A DNA stretch of 64,000 bases from Coccinella septempunctata. Taxonomy: Eukaryota; Arthropoda; Insecta; Coleoptera; Coccinellidae. The notes below the pieces were generated by a model. The model was not told the origin of the DNA. It saw only the letters and a list, made by a program, of their open reading frames with translations, and made no database searches. The stretch is from positions 35,615,345 through 35,679,344 of the forward strand of contig NC_058190.1 of assembly GCF_907165205.1 (NCBI RefSeq), written 5' to 3'. Each line of letters opens with the position of its first letter. Position 1 is the first letter of the stretch. The position numbers and the translations under genes were made by a program. Of the stretch, positions 33,991-48,100 are shown in pieces.

Positions 33991-36848
33991 ACTCTTTGTC
34001 GACGAAACGAAAATTCTGGTAATGCTCAGAGCGGTGGTAGTTTGTTAGTTCGATTTAGATCGTAACATTCGTTGATTTAATTATCTGCGGATGTTATGCA
34101 TCTGAATTAATTTGTTTATTAAGGAATATGATTATCTTATATTTTCATGAATTGTTAGCTGTATCAATGAGGAATGATTTGGGGAACTGAAGAATTCAAA
34201 ATGAACCAATTCTCGTGAATTCCCCATCAGGTTCTATATTTTTCTTGCTCCCTAAATCGAGACTTTAATTACAAGGGTAAGTAACAGGTCCTTGCCATTC
34301 CTCGTTCCTTCCGCATCTCCGAAACTTTCAACTTGAAGGTCCCGATAGAAAACCCAATTATCAGCGTTTCCAACGTAATCATTCCGTAACACGTACTGCT
34401 CCAGATAGAATTTCATTATCGAGAAGGAGTTAGGAATTGATTGAGCTTCATTTCGAAACGATTCAGCATGGGCTGGTAACGCAAGAACCTGCATGATTAT
34501 TAATAGAGAGGGTCTGAAGATGTCCCAATATCTTATTCATCGGATAAGGACTTCTAGAGTCCTCTTTCGCATCAGGTTATCAGGGACTCATTAGTTAGTC
34601 CTCGTTTGTCCCCGGATTACACGTATTAATGCTGGTACTGATGGAGAATCCATTTGAGATTATTGAAGTTTCTAAGGACTTCAGACTCGGAGACACCACA
34701 ATGGAATTATGATTCGCCCTTCGCAAGGACCCCTATGGAATTGACTAGGAACGAAAATCAGTCACCGAGATCGGTATAAATGATATATTATATTTTTGAA
34801 ACGCAATGAGTAGCGCTTCGAACTTCATTCTGAATAGATTCGAGAAAGTTCCAAATATTGAAATATTCAATAATATATTATTTAACTAGCATAATATGAC
34901 GGCTTTTATTCACGCGGGTAACGTTCACAAAACGAGACAAGTCAAATTTGTGAGAAATTTATTTCTGAACTCATTTTCCGACTTCGCAATTCTCTCTATG
35001 ATTACTTTTGACATTTCATTTTTCATTATGAGTATATAGCTTAGAACATAGAATATCAGGAAGGAGCTTTTTCGAATAAATGTGACGGGAATTGTGCGAC
35101 GGAAACGGCCATATTGGTCTTCCAAGTTCTGATTTGAAAAGTGGCAGACTTGGAAGTCAAATGATTCTGTTATCTGTGGCCAAATGAACAAAGTGATGTT
35201 TTAACTTAATTTTGGTAATTTGGATTCTTGGAATTTGCTAGAAATAAGGATTTTGGATATTTTAGCGTGAATAATTCATAGGTAGGTGATTTTTTAAGCT
35301 GAATATCAGGTATTAATTATAATTATGAGTTTCTGAATTTCATGACATAACAAGGTTATCCCATGACAATAACACTCCATGGGCGTAGGTGATGTTAAGT
35401 CATAGACCTTAATACCATTAATTATATAGCCAAGCAGTGTTAGGCGGGGTGAATTTTCGCTTCGATTATCAATTTGAACGAGCGTGAAAAAGCTTCTGAC
35501 TTTGCGTCAGTGCTTTCCTAATTTTTTTGATTAATCAGAATCAACTGACTATTGAAGTTAGTTTTTTGGAAACTTCATTGTCCTACGCCACTGTTGAAAG
35601 GGAAATATATGTCGGCCATATTTCTCCTCTATTCCGGTCAAATTGAAATGAGCAATATGCTCCTTCCTGTTATTCTATATTCTAAGGTATATAGCAATTT
35701 CTCTATATGTTGGAGACCTTTTCTAGGTGGGCACTACGGTAATAATTGCTCCTCTTGTGGCTGAGACAATAGACGTCTCTCTTATATGTAGTGGTGCCAT
35801 GAAGTTTGCAGCCAAATGAATAAATGCTCATAAATCACAAGGGATTAATGTATGTTTGACAATCGGTGAATTATGTCGAAGAACCTTTTCGTATTTATGA
35901 AATTAATCTAAGACAATTTTTGTGAGATGCCTCTTCTTAATCTTAATCTTAAATAACGTTACCATTAAACTCTAGTTTGCATCAATCATCTCCGATAAGG
36001 AGGGGTCAAAGAAGATTCAGGTTACTTAAGTAGATACTGATTCAACTTCACTTTGATGCGGAATCATAAATCCTTACATACAATCCAGAACAAAAAAATG
36101 CTTGAGGATATGGTTATGAAGAATGAACGGATTGAATCAAAGTCCAGAAATATTTTCTGAAATCCAGTTCAAGACTCTGACCTCATAATTGAGACATTCA
36201 GAATTGTTTAGTATACCTTTCAGGAGAACAAACACAGGTCGAAACTCTCCTTTGTGCAGAATGCTCAAGTAATTCAATGAGAGCTGCGGTGACATACATG
36301 CACTACTTGAGATTGTTCCTGCTCTCCTCTCGTGCCAAAAGTATATTTCAGAACTGAATATAGAGCCATTTTTCTTTCGTTGTTCAGGATTGAATTCCTT
36401 CTTTGCATTAGCTAAATTGTACTTACATTTCAAAAAGAATGAATGAATGAACGGTTTCATAGAAAAAATTAATACAATTAGATTAATTGAATTTCAAAGT
36501 TCATTTGAAAAGTTTACGAAATTAAAATCGGGAAATAAAATATTATGTACTTCAGAAATTAGCTGGTTCTTCATGGGGTGCTGATGCCATCACACTTCGT
36601 ACTGCAGCTTTGGCCTTATTTTTTCTGCTGATTCAACAGTGCTCATGTCAATAAAATCGATACTCAATAATTCTATGAGGATTGTTACTGTACTGGAACC
36701 ATCAAATCTACACCTTCGCATTGGTCACCCGTTCTTCCAAACATAGTTCCTCCTCAGTATATGTGGCACTCACGAAGTCTTGGAATAAATTCCATTCCTT
36801 CCCAATATTGTCATATACACCAGAATTCCAGATTCTAGAAGTGCCAGA
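33991..36848. other. No firmly recognised gene
   Basis: Mostly AT-rich, apart from the candidate exon at 34252-34494. A 107-codon minus-strand frame at 36137-36460 shows no family motif and no splice context, so it is not called. Confidence 0.4.
34252..34494 (-). other. Candidate coding exon, product unknown
   Basis: A minus-strand frame of 80 codons, less AT-rich than its surroundings, begins at an acceptor-like AATAATCATGCAG. It reads a well-mixed peptide (NSFSIMKFYLEQYVLRNDYV, then NADNWVFYRDLQVESFGDAE). A possible donor TT/GTAATT lies near its end. I do not recognise the family and could not find partner exons. It may be an internal exon, an old transposon fragment or chance. Confidence 0.25.
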
Positions 36849-37225
36849 TTGAAATCTCGTAAGCCTTTATTATATTTACTAATGATTTTTTTGTTCAAAT
36901 ATGAGTCACGAAGAATTTTGCCAAGCAGAATGGTATTCCTGAAATCTTTTCAAAAATGTTTGATTATTGATCCTTTAAAAACAGTCCCAGGATTTGATCT
37001 TCCTAGAAAAATTTGGCGTACGCTAAATCGACCTAGGACTGGCCATGTTGGGTGTAATAGTATCTTTAGTTGGAATGCTGTTGGGAGTTCAAGATGTCAG
37101 TGTGGCGTAGAAGAAGAAACTGTAGACCATTTGGTAAACAGTTGCAAAAAATATAAATTTGAGGGTGGTTTCGAGAGAATTCATGCGGTGACCGATTCTT
37201 TTTTGTTATGCAAATTTTAAATGTA
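36849..37225 (+). pseudogene. LINE C-terminal zinc-binding region
   Basis: From about 36985 the frame reads PGFDLPRKIWRTLNRPRTGH, then a C-x-C-G...H-x4-C cluster (CQCGVEEETVDHLVNSC) and FEGGFERIHAV. This is the usual end of non-LTR retrotransposon ORF2, with the LPRxxWxxLNRxRTxH and CxCGxxxxTxxHxxxxC patterns. Nothing of the RT domain is seen upstream, so it is a 5'-truncated fragment. A different LINE lineage from the 26/33-kb copies. Confidence 0.72.
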
Positions 37226-38162
37226 TTTGATGAGGAACAAAAAATTCAATACCTCTCTCGTTTTTTGTTTTTTTTTTTGTTTTCAGATTATTCCCACTTC
37301 GTCAACCCTATGGTAGAAAAAAGGGGAAAGATTTTGTCTTTTGTCTTATTTCATATGAGGATGATGTCCTTCAGTATAATATTTCAGCTTATTCTTTACA
37401 CAAATTCATTATTATAAAACTTATTTGGACAGAGTTTTATCTCTGTTTTCATGTATCATATGAAGATATGTATGGTACCCCGTTGACATTTTTCCTTTGT
37501 TTACACTGAGATCTAGGACGAGGAACAGGTTCTAGGATCTGTTTCTTGTTGCCATTTCTTTACACCGGCTTAATTGTTCTCAGATTGTTAAAGTTTATAT
37601 CACTCTTCAAAAAATATATCTATTGTATAGGTATAGGATGCTGAATATGTTGGATTCCTCCTAAGCCACCTTGAGCAGTTGTACTGTGCTGCCGACCTCC
37701 AAAATGAACATAAACAACGGATTTGTTTCCGATGGACCTACCTATTCCATGCCCAACTCTCAACCTCTGGAAAACATCTTCTCGGCATGACGGAGGCATC
37801 GATATTTCTCCCATTTATTCTATTATTGTCAATTCAAATCGTATTCATGCGTTCAAACGAGAAAAAACCGGCTCAGCAACACCATCTACTGCCTACTATA
37901 ATTTATCGAAATCAGACGCCAAGAGCTTGATAAAGTAAAAAAAGAGTATGATAAAACAAATTGAAATATCTCAGTTTTTCCAAAACATCACACATATAAG
38001 GAAAAGCTTCAGATAACTAAACAAAAGTCTCGAATAAAGAAAAATATCTACGTAATACCTATCAACTGTTGAGCAGTGTATGTTATTCACAACCCATTCA
38101 TCAATATCAAGCAGAGGGTTCTCTTCTAGATCATCAGCAGTGGTACCATGATCAATCGACAA
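37226..38162. other. No recognisable gene
   Basis: Overlapping frames on both strands at 37620-37940 have no family motif. The rest is AT-rich. Confidence 0.4.
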
Positions 38163-39503
38163 TACAGGTTGGCCATTTGAAAACGAAACAGACGAGATTA
38201 CAGACGAAATAAATTTTTTCGATAGAAATGCTCGGACAGGTCGATTTCTGTTTCGAGGGGGACAACTTGAGATGTAGGTTACGGACGCATAGCGCTTCAA
38301 CCCTTGCTACTACAACCCTCATCCCCAATTTTTGAATGGGGAAGATGAGTGATACCTCATTTGAAAGGTATTTTTATACTGATTTCAGCACAGTAATTGT
38401 TTTTTCATTTAATGCATTTGTTCTCGAAATATTCTCAACTAAGTATTTGAAAATGAAGTGGTGTTTTCATGGCACTTGTAGTGTTTTTTTGTGAAAAATC
38501 GACATTTTGAGCTTCAAAACAACCATGACTGTGGCTTCCTTCCTCCAATCCACTGACATAGAAATCTTCAATAAAGATGTCGAACAAACAAAGCGTATTG
38601 CGAAGGAGCTCAATCTTGCTGAAACTCAATCTAAATAATCTTCGATATAATTTGCAGTATTTCCAATAACATGCGGTAACACTTGATCGATAGAAATCTC
38701 CAAAAAGTCCAAATACGTACATATCTCTAATCAGAATACCAGGTAAGAAAATCAAATCATTAATGATGCCACAGAAATATGCCAGTCCCAATTCGTGAAA
38801 CGATTTCCGACTTAATTATGAAGTGTTTTCTCAGTTGGCTTCAATAATGTTTTCATTTTGTTGATTATTGAATTCATATCTTTTTCAAAAAAATGAGAAT
38901 CGATAATTTTTCATTTATTACGAACAGATCATTAAGTTGGCTTACTGGTTCTTTGACATGTGAATTATTCTTAGTTTTGAATCGAGATTTGTATGTGTTC
39001 TAATTCATTGTTCGACATGGTTTATTCAATTGCAGAGCGGGTGGAAATAATTTCACTTTTTTTGCAAACAATCAATGTGCGAATAGAACCGCAGAATTCT
39101 TCAATCAACTTGTGGCTTCAAAGGAAGCCACAGTCATGGTTGTTTTGAAGCTCAAAATGTCGATTTTTCACAAAAAAACACTACAAGTGCCATGAAAACA
39201 CCACTTCATTTTCAAATACTTAGTTAAGAATATTTTGAGAACAAATGCATTAAATGAAAAAACAATTCTGTGCTGAAATCAGTATAAAAATACCTTTCAA
39301 ATGAGGTATCACTCACCCCATCTTTCCTATTCAAAAATTGGGGGTGAGGGTTGTAGTAGCAAGGGTTGAAGCGCTATGCGTCCGTTACCTACATCTCAAG
39401 TTGTCCCCCTCGAAACAGAAATCGACCTGTCCGAGCATTTCTATCGAAAAAATTTATTTCGTCTGTAATCTCGTCTGTTTCGTTTTCAAAAGGCCACCCT
39501 GTA
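38163..39503. mobile_element. 1.34-kb foldback element with arms of about 380 bp
   Basis: The left arm 38163-38541 and right arm 39121-39503 are inverted copies: GAAAACGAAACAGACGAGAT, TAGCGCTTCAACCCTTGCTA, CACTTGTAGTGTTTTTTTGT and CCACAGTCATGGTT are all mirrored. The ends are TACAGG and CCTGTA, so TA may be the target duplication. The 579-bp centre has no recognised coding region; its minus-strand frame of 118 codons runs from the arm into the centre and matches nothing known to me. High arm similarity suggests a young element. Confidence 0.85.
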
Positions 39504-41132
39504 TATTGAAAACATATGAGGGGTCTAAACCGTTTTAGTAGTCAGTCCAAAAAGAAAAAATGAATATCTTACGTCAGAAACCATTTATTTATATGAGGTT
39601 TTAATTATAATTCAAATCAATTAGTTCGTCATCTCGGAAAGTCAGAATTTTTCTTATTCGTCAAAAATTCCCAAGTAATAGAAATTTTTATGCGATGGAT
39701 TCACTACAAGCGTACAAAGCGGATGGTAACATTGTTTGATATTTGTATCAAATTCCGAATTTCGATTGGGGAGGAATTATTTCACTGAAGCCTTTCATGT
39801 GGGAAATGCACCTCCTAATGGATTTCGATTTTCGAAGCAGAAATGGATATTTTTCAGAGAAATCTTAAAATACACCTGAAGCGTCCTCAATCGAATGGAA
39901 ACTCGATTCGTCCAGAAAATTCATTTCGCGCCGTTTGCTGATCAAACAATGTCCCCGCATCGGTTCCGTTAATTCGAAATACTCCAGTCTGGAACTGGAA
40001 GCCCTCCAAAGGAACAAAAAAGTACCGCCGGACCGGATGAGTTATCGACTCGTATTTATTGGTGTTTAATCCCTGTTCGAACATATTTGTCGCCGAATTT
40101 GGCGAATATTTGCGTTACCCATCTACTAAATCGTGGCCGCATTCAATTGTTCCATTCGAATTTCTGGCTCGAGGGATATGCAATGCGAATTGTCAGTTAT
40201 TTCGGGTATCGCGTTTTACGAAACGCTTCAGGCCGCAATATGGGTGTTTTTGGGGCAACGCGGGTTGTTTTGGCTCGAAATATGCAATATGGAATGCGCA
40301 ATTTTTTCATCAGTTTGTGCAGTATTCTAATTAACAAGGTCGGAATTCATAATTCGTTGAAAATCAGGTTTCGCGGAACTCGCCTCTAGCTTAGCTTTAT
40401 AAATAAAAGTGGAGTACTGTTTTGCGTTATCATCGCATCACGTAGAAACGGCTGAAACGATTTTATTCATTTCTTCGTTGAAACGTTCCTCGTACTTTGT
40501 AGAAAGTTTGGATGAAAGGAAAATTCGGAAAAGTTGACTGGGAAACAAGGAAAATCAAGAAAACTAAACCAAATTTTATGTACTAGTGTATATGTTGAGT
40601 AGTCTACCCTCTGCAAACAAGTGATTGGCACTTGCTGGCAGTTGACAGTTAGCAAATAAACTCGATGAGCAAAAGGATCTCAATATCGATTAAGCGTTGT
40701 CAAAGTTCAGAATTTCGGTTATCCGTTAATTGATTATTGTGGGTCTGACTAGCGATAAGTATATCAACTTCAAGTCCTTCAATATGTTGATATCGTGATT
40801 GTGCCTTGCAATTTTCTTTTCACTTTAAATTTCGATCAGACGGTAAATTTTGTAAGTTACATTTAACGTTGAAAAAATTAATTAGTCTTGTGCAATTTTC
40901 AGTGTGACTTAAATTCTCAATGACAATAAATGAATCGTCCTTGAGTGTTTGCCGCATTAATCTCGAGAATCCACCCTTTTCTCACAGTATATTGTATGTA
41001 TCCTGTCCCTGTGTTGATAAACCCTCAACTTTATTTTTATGCAACATACGAATCAAAAACTGTTGTTTGGAAAGAAGCACGCCAATGGAAATGTCTATGT
41101 TCTCTTCAAATAAAAAATGTACCAAATACTAT
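39504..41132. other. No recognised gene; one dispersed repeat piece
   Basis: 39561-39664 is the inverted partner of 9830-9935. The block 39880-40400 is richer in GC and open in several frames on both strands, but I see no family motif. It could be conserved regulatory DNA or an unrecognised repeat. Confidence 0.4.
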
Positions 41133-41760
41133 ACAGGATGAGTCTTTGACTCGTACAAATATTACAACAAAAAGGACACTTTTTTCTTCTACCATTTTTT
41201 TCGAATCAGCTCGGTTCAAAACATACAGGCTGTTAGAAAACCATAAAAAAAAAATTATTTTTATCTCATGAACGGTTTTATCTAATGAAATGAATTTCGA
41301 AATATAGTTTTTCATCTATTCGATGAAACTTTTTGAACACAAAATTCACCCACGATTTCCAATTTTCTCATTATGACCATTACGTACCATAAAAATACAA
41401 AAAATTCGAAAAACCTAACTATTGAAACTAATTTGGACGATATCTAATGAATATTTGATAAAATAAAAGTATATCACGTATAATGCGGCATTTTCGTGTA
41501 ATTTGATATTAAAAAATTTAAAAGTTTCTGTGAAAATAGAAAAATTTGGTAGTTTGGCTGAATACAACTCTGTTTAAAAAATGTGTAGTGTCACAGATTT
41601 AGCTAGTTATTCTGAAGGTAATTTTGTTTTTCCAGGGGTGACACAGCTCGTTATGAAAACTGAAAATCTTTTTATCAGGGCCGAATCGGAAAAAAATATT
41701 TCTTTTGACCTCAAGCATCAACTGTTAAAATATTTGTACGAGTCAAAGACTCACCCTGTA
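41133..41760 (+). mobile_element. Complete non-autonomous TIR element (about 0.6 kb)
   Basis: Termini of about 28 bp: TACAGGATGAGTCTTTGACT at the left and the reverse complement of TACAGGGTGAGTCTTTGACT at the right, continued by CGTACAAATATT. TA at both edges (41133-41134 and 41759-41760) fits a TA target as in Tc1/mariner-like elements. There is no transposase. A left-truncated relative lies at 14210-14806. Confidence 0.85.
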
Positions 41761-44700
41761 TGTATCAATATGCACAAAATACGAGTAATTTTTTCAATGT
41801 AAAAATTCGAAATTTGTGATTATAAAAAAAAACATAAAAGTCTTTCTAAATAAATGAAAACAGTTCTTCAACCAATACCTTTCATATCAAGACTCTGAAA
41901 CACGTTACATGAATTGTGATTGTACCTACTAATTTTTTGAGAATTAAATTGAATATTTTTATGAATTTATGTTTATCAGAAGAAACACCCAAGTCAAGTC
42001 TCTTGCAAAACAATAATAATAAATTGGTAAAAAAAGGCAGAGATTAAGGTGGGATTTCATTTCTGTGGGCTTTCCAACAAAGCCACAGCGCTTTTTCTTA
42101 TGTTTCCATTTGTAAAATTCTACTTGGATGGGGGACAACCATGGTCCTATATAGCACCGATTTTGAGATATTCGACTTTTTCCCAAAATTTTGACACCTG
42201 CAGTACTCATTGAAATATAGCTAATACTAATTTTCTAATGAATATATCAATACCAAATTTTGCCCAGCTTCTGTCAACATATTGGATCATACTTTACATC
42301 TCTATTTTGGCAATCTGATATACAGGATCTTCAGAAATTAAAGTTAAAAATTCAAATAGTTGAAAAGTTCAATCAAAACTTGATTTTTTCAAATGGCAAC
42401 CTATAATTTTTTCTTGTTCATCATGTAGAGCAGGTTAATGAGCAAAAAATGTTTTTAAACTTTTTCCGTAAACTGAATAGTTTCGGAAATATGGAAGAAA
42501 AAGTGCATTTCTAGCTTCTTTAGTTTCCACAATAAGTTATAGGGACACTTTAACTCGGACATCCTGCAATACAAGTGAAATCGGAACTCAATTAAGATGA
42601 TTAAGCGTTTTAACTTTAAGTTATTGGTTTGAGAAACTAATAATTTTTTTCAAGAAACATTTTTTTTCTTCTGATGAACACAATTAAAAATAAACAACTC
42701 TCTTTTTTGGCAGAGAACTGGAAGGCGAGCTGTAAAGGGCAGCTCTGTTAGGGGGCACAAAAGACCTTAAGGTCGCAATAAACTGAAACCCCTTCTCACC
42801 ATATAACTATGTAGGTATATTAGCCGAGAATGTGGGGAATTAAAAATCAATTGGAGGGTGTAATCGTTTTCATTTTGAGTGGAAGAAACATTAATTTTAC
42901 TCCAGACTTATGACCAACCCTGTACATCGCAATACGACTCGATTGCGAAAATACACATTTGATATTTGAACAGGGACCTCGGTAATAGAGGCGATAATTT
43001 TGCAGGATGTGGTAACCTGATTCCCAACTGAAACGATTAATTTTCATTCTAGCTACATGCATCGATCATTGCATTAACACAAAGCCTTTCAGAAAGACCG
43101 CATGAAATACAATGCGTATAGCGAGTCTCAACTGAAAATGAGAAAACACTAATAATTCCACTGATACGGGGGTCTAATAACTATAACAGTCATTTCGCAT
43201 GCCCTGCACATTCTGATATCACTAAAACGCTTGCGGGTTAACGGAAGATCTTATCGGGACCTCTGGGGTACGGGTAGTAATTGTCGAAAAAGAGATTTCA
43301 CCACTATTACGTATCCACAAATGTGGAAATAATGTTTTGGGATCTGTGCCTCGCGTGGAATAAACATGAATTCTGTTTTATTGGATATTGCGGCTCGTTT
43401 GTTAGATTTGCCCATATTTTCGGCAGCGTGGGGGTGGAACTGTGATACAATCTTCCCTCCGTAACTACCGCGGAATAACAATGAGAAATCATCAGTTCTC
43501 AGAATGCTACAAGAGCTCGTTTATCGATTAATTCATCATCCTGAAGAAGTTTTTTGATCGAACATTAAATATTGAAGGTGTACTTCATAGTTATGTATAT
43601 CAAATTATAATTCTTCCGTCAAAATATTTATGTACCAACGACGAAAAACTGTCGAGACGCAGCCGAGGATAGCAAGCTGGATAGACAATATAGACAGTTT
43701 TTAGCCGAGGTGCATATTTCCTTTTTTCGTCGACCTCACATACCTTTATGAAAGTAAGAAGTTTCCCGTTTTATGGCCCCATCTAGGAGTAAATTGCTAA
43801 TTCCCTTAGCTCTGGTCAAATGTTACTGTTATCCATATCGTCATCACTGTCCCTTCTTGATAATACTGAACTAACATTCTGACCACGCACCTACTTCATT
43901 GGTAAAATCTAGCCGATTTCGTAAAGAATTAATTTGACAACATCAAATGACAGTTATGTCACAGGCACTTATCTTTCCATCAAATTCTGTATTCACAAAA
44001 TTGATACAATAGCTCCGGGATCTAATATGTTCCTAAGTGACGAACCCGGGCGTAAAGTAAATCAGTACGAAAAGTGAATCACTACGAAAAGTACTCGCCT
44101 TCGACTTTTCGTTCGGAAATCAGAACTTAAAATATCATTTTTGGTCAGGTCGACGAAAATAGAAATTACGTGTAGAGGGTTATAGTGAAGATAAGAAAAT
44201 ATACATAAACTAAGTAGCAAATTCACCTAAGAAATTGACTAAATTTGACTTTTTATAACTCCGAAACTCCTGATGATGATGCTGATGCTGGATTTCCACC
44301 CAGAGATGCAAAGCTTTATTCCTGGCCTGTATGCCACCGGATAATGTTTTTTTTTAGTTTCTTCTTCTGTGCAATGGCCATAAAAATCCCATCAAATTTT
44401 ACGACGTTCCTTGTTCGTCGAAGGCTTCGAAGGGATGCATTTTTTCTATGAATTTTACATAAATTTAATAGTAGCATAGCATTTTGTTGAGCAATTAAGA
44501 ATAAGCGTACAATATATATACGAAATTAAACTGATAAAACTTGAAAGTAACATGCTGTTTCTGGCATATTAGCCGGTTAAAGATGGAATTCCCTGATGCA
44601 AATGAATATTTTATTGAACTTTAGCCGGTCCTCGAATATGAACAGATACATAGCTATAGAAATAAAGCTATTTCATGCTGTATATTTTATGAAATTCGCC

Positions 44701-47700
44701 AATTGCAGATTGAGTGTGAACTGCATCAAGGAATAACTGCGTCCAAAAGAGGATACCTATATGTAATTTCATTTGAAATTTTCTAGAGGGTGTCTCTTCA
44801 TATATCTATGTTAGTTTTCACTCGAAAATCTATGATGAACATAATTAACGTTTATGCATACTAATTGAAAGGATTACTTATTACCTTATCTAGTTATTTG
44901 CTTGGAAAGGACAAGAGATTTTTTTTTAAAAGTTTTATATTAATTTTTGAAATGGAAGAAAATTAAATTATTCACATATAATATGCAATTATTGCCTAAA
45001 AAGAGGTAATATTGGTTCTCTTCTTTAACTAAAGGTTGAGGATATTATACATCAGGTGTTGAATTAAAAAAAATTAACCTAATGCAGCGGTAGGGAATGG
45101 GTACTCTTGAAGAATTGAAGAAATAACAAAATAAGAACGGAATATTTATTGCCTACTCCATTTTATCGAAAACGTTTCATATTTGACCCAATGTTCTTTT
45201 ACTACTACTAATATTTTCGGATATAGAATCACCTTCAGCATGCTTGACGAATATAAACCGTAGGTACAAATCCTGTATATGTATCGAAATGAAATTCGAT
45301 TTTTCACAATTCGATATTCTACCCACTGTTAGATTTGAAGCAGTTATGCGTCATGATCGCTCTATAGAATTACCAATTATTAAACCTCAGATTTGCCTTG
45401 AAACCGAACTACCATATTATTTGATGAAGGCCAATGTGTTATTCAATCTTAATCTTGCAATGCATACAACGGAAAACACTCGAACTACACTGATAGCACG
45501 ATAATAGTTTTTGCCGCATAGTTCTTCAGATTAATATCGGTTTAACTGGTGTTGGTTGAAGCTAGAGTCCTGTCATTCTAACAGGTAATTATAACACTCA
45601 ATTATTTGATTTTGAATATCCGCTTGTTAATTCAAGAAATATGTTTTCCTCGTTTATGTTATAATTTGGATTTTATTTTCGGTTCAAAAAATAATTAGGT
45701 AGGTACTTACTGAAAACAGTTTGAATGCAAAATTCCAAAACTTGTCAAATTTATCTTGGTTGATGACAACTAAAACCTCGATTCGAATTCACGCTTTCCT
45801 CATACTGGATTATTTGTACATAGTATTCTAGGAAATAAGGTCCTCAAATGAACTATAAATTATTTTTTATAATAAAATATAACAGATTATTTTTTATGTT
45901 CTATTCCGCTACTTCAATTAAGCAGCTGTGAAAAATTTTCCATTGCAATAGTTTAAAATAATTTGAAATGAGTTTTCGGTGTAAAAACTTGTATACTAAG
46001 AATATAAGAGCCTAGATATATGAAGATTGTGCGCAGCATGCCTTCTACAAATCTTACTTGTTGAAGAGTAAGAGGTTATTCAATTTAAATATTATTTTCA
46101 TTGTCTCCTTGACTATACTTGCAACTTTGACTAAAATAGACCCTTATTCATCCTTGGTACATAAATAAGTGAATAACTATTAAAGTGCCTTCAATTTTGA
46201 ACTCATTTTAGTCCTACTATAAAAAGTGCTAAGCACTTAAGATAAGAATCTTTGAAATTGAAGGGCTTCATTGATAAGCGAATTTGCCATAGGCCGATTG
46301 GGAATTTTGGTATGTATAGTAGCAAGATATGCATTAAAACTTCTGATTGCGAATACACATCTCGAAAAACGGATCAAGAGAACTCAATCAGAATATTTTC
46401 TTCAAAATACCTTAGAATTAAGGACACTGTATTTGGATGGAGAATGCACAGATTCAATTTTCTCAAAAACATTATAGATCTGACGATTTACATTCACATT
46501 GCGTACATTATTCCATAAGGAACGCAGTTTATATTTCCTTGTTGATTTGTTCCTGGATCATAAAGTTGCATCAACTTACAAAATATTGAAAATTTTGTTT
46601 CTCCAAAACACGATTTTGAATTTTGGTTGGACGATTGGATGAAATGAGAGCGTAATAGCTTGGTGATTCGAAATCCGAAATTTTTCCAAGAATAACTTCA
46701 ATGACTATCTTCAAATTGGTGTTATGAAATCATCACTTGAGATGAAGGTTTCTATTCAATAACAACGCAGGAAGTATTTATGCGTTTTAACCTTGCCATC
46801 CATTCCTAATAGGTATCTCCATAATGATAGATTTTTTCACTCTGAATTTTGATGAGGTTTTGCCTTCATCTCCGTAGCATATTGATCAAATTATACAGGG
46901 TCGTGCAAAGTCTGGAACAAAGTTAATATTTCTTCAACCAATAATAAAAAAAACGCTATTACTCGTCAATTGATTTTTAATAATCCTCATTGTCTTCTAT
47001 AAAATTGGGAATTTTTCTTCAATCTCAGTCGTTTTTCAAAAAGAAACATATACCACGTGAAAAGTCTCTTGAAAAAAATTAAACTAATATTTTCTCAATT
47101 AATATCCTGAATTGAGACGCTGAAATATTATAAATGAGTCCGATTGAACTTACTTTTTGGCAATAAAATTCTGAACTGAATTAAAATTTAATTGACAGTT
47201 TCTATCAGCGTTTTCCTTTAATCGGTTGAAGAAATATTTATTTAATTTCAGGGCTATGCCTGAATTATATGTATATATGTATATGGATGCCCTTAGAAGT
47301 CACTTTTGAATTAATTGGTGATAAGCAACTTCCAAGCCATACTACAAAACTAGGCTGAATGGACTTGGTTCACTTCAGCTCTGAATCCCTCATATCAATA
47401 CTTGAAATTCGTTCAGAGACTCGATTACTTACTTAATGCCATCATAACCAGTTTTTCACCGTCCGAAAAACCGAAATTTTTCGCCCCATCGGAAATAGAA
47501 TTGCAAACCTTTCAAAATGATAGAACGCTCGACCCCTATATATGGCCATTTAAGATTTTTGAGGGATTCCATCCCGCTCAGGTGGATGATCGTACACCTA
47601 CGATCTTCCAAACTTTTCACGTATTTTGACAGCACTGTTTTATGCGGGTCATCCGGTAAAACCAATCAAATAGTAATGAAAGAACACGAAATCGAACACG

Positions 47701-48100
47701 TCAAGCTAATTAAAATATCGAACAAATGTTCATATTGATGAATAATATCATCCGGGCTTCAACATCATAACTGCTCCAACTCCCTGTCCCATTTGTGACG
47801 GTTTTCCCGCCAGAGAACACGAAAAACGAAATGTGTTTTCGGGATCAGAAACCCCGACCGAGGTGGAATAATTGAATATCCAGCAGATCGCGGCATACGA
47901 ATCGTGAATTTGGGAGCAATGAATAGATAAATGGGAATTGGATCCTGCCGATTTGCATGAAATACATCTCTACATGTGTGATACTTGCCGAACATAACAT
48001 CGATTTGTGACGAACGGATGTAAATTGAAATCTGCATATATTTATACTTCAGAAGCAAAATGGAGATGTGTCCATTCAGTACACTATTCAATGAAAATAA
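41761..48100. other. Long stretch without a recognised gene
   Basis: AT-rich, short frames only. Noted pieces: the repeat segment 44376-44428 shared with 10944-10996; an inverted CGACGAAAAACTGTC/GACAGTTTTT arrangement at 43638-43732; and several TACAGG-type element ends (42312, 42917, 46897) whose partners could not be paired. Frames at 47402-47665 and 47765-48091 lack motifs. Confidence 0.4.

Noticed and set aside
36137..36460. 107-codon minus-strand frame
   Set aside because: No recognisable domain, no splice context, and of a length that can arise by chance in a 64-kb window.
38435..38791. 118-codon minus-strand frame in the 38-kb foldback
   Set aside because: It straddles the inverted arm and core and matches no family; treated as non-coding element sequence.
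43638..43732. Inverted CGACGAAAAACTGTC / GACAGTTTTT ... TTTTTTCGTCG segment as a new element
   Set aside because: Short and without clear termini or duplication; not enough to call a mobile element.
47765..48091. 108-codon minus-strand frame
   Set aside because: No motif or splice evidence; the overlapping plus-strand frames upstream are equally anonymous.
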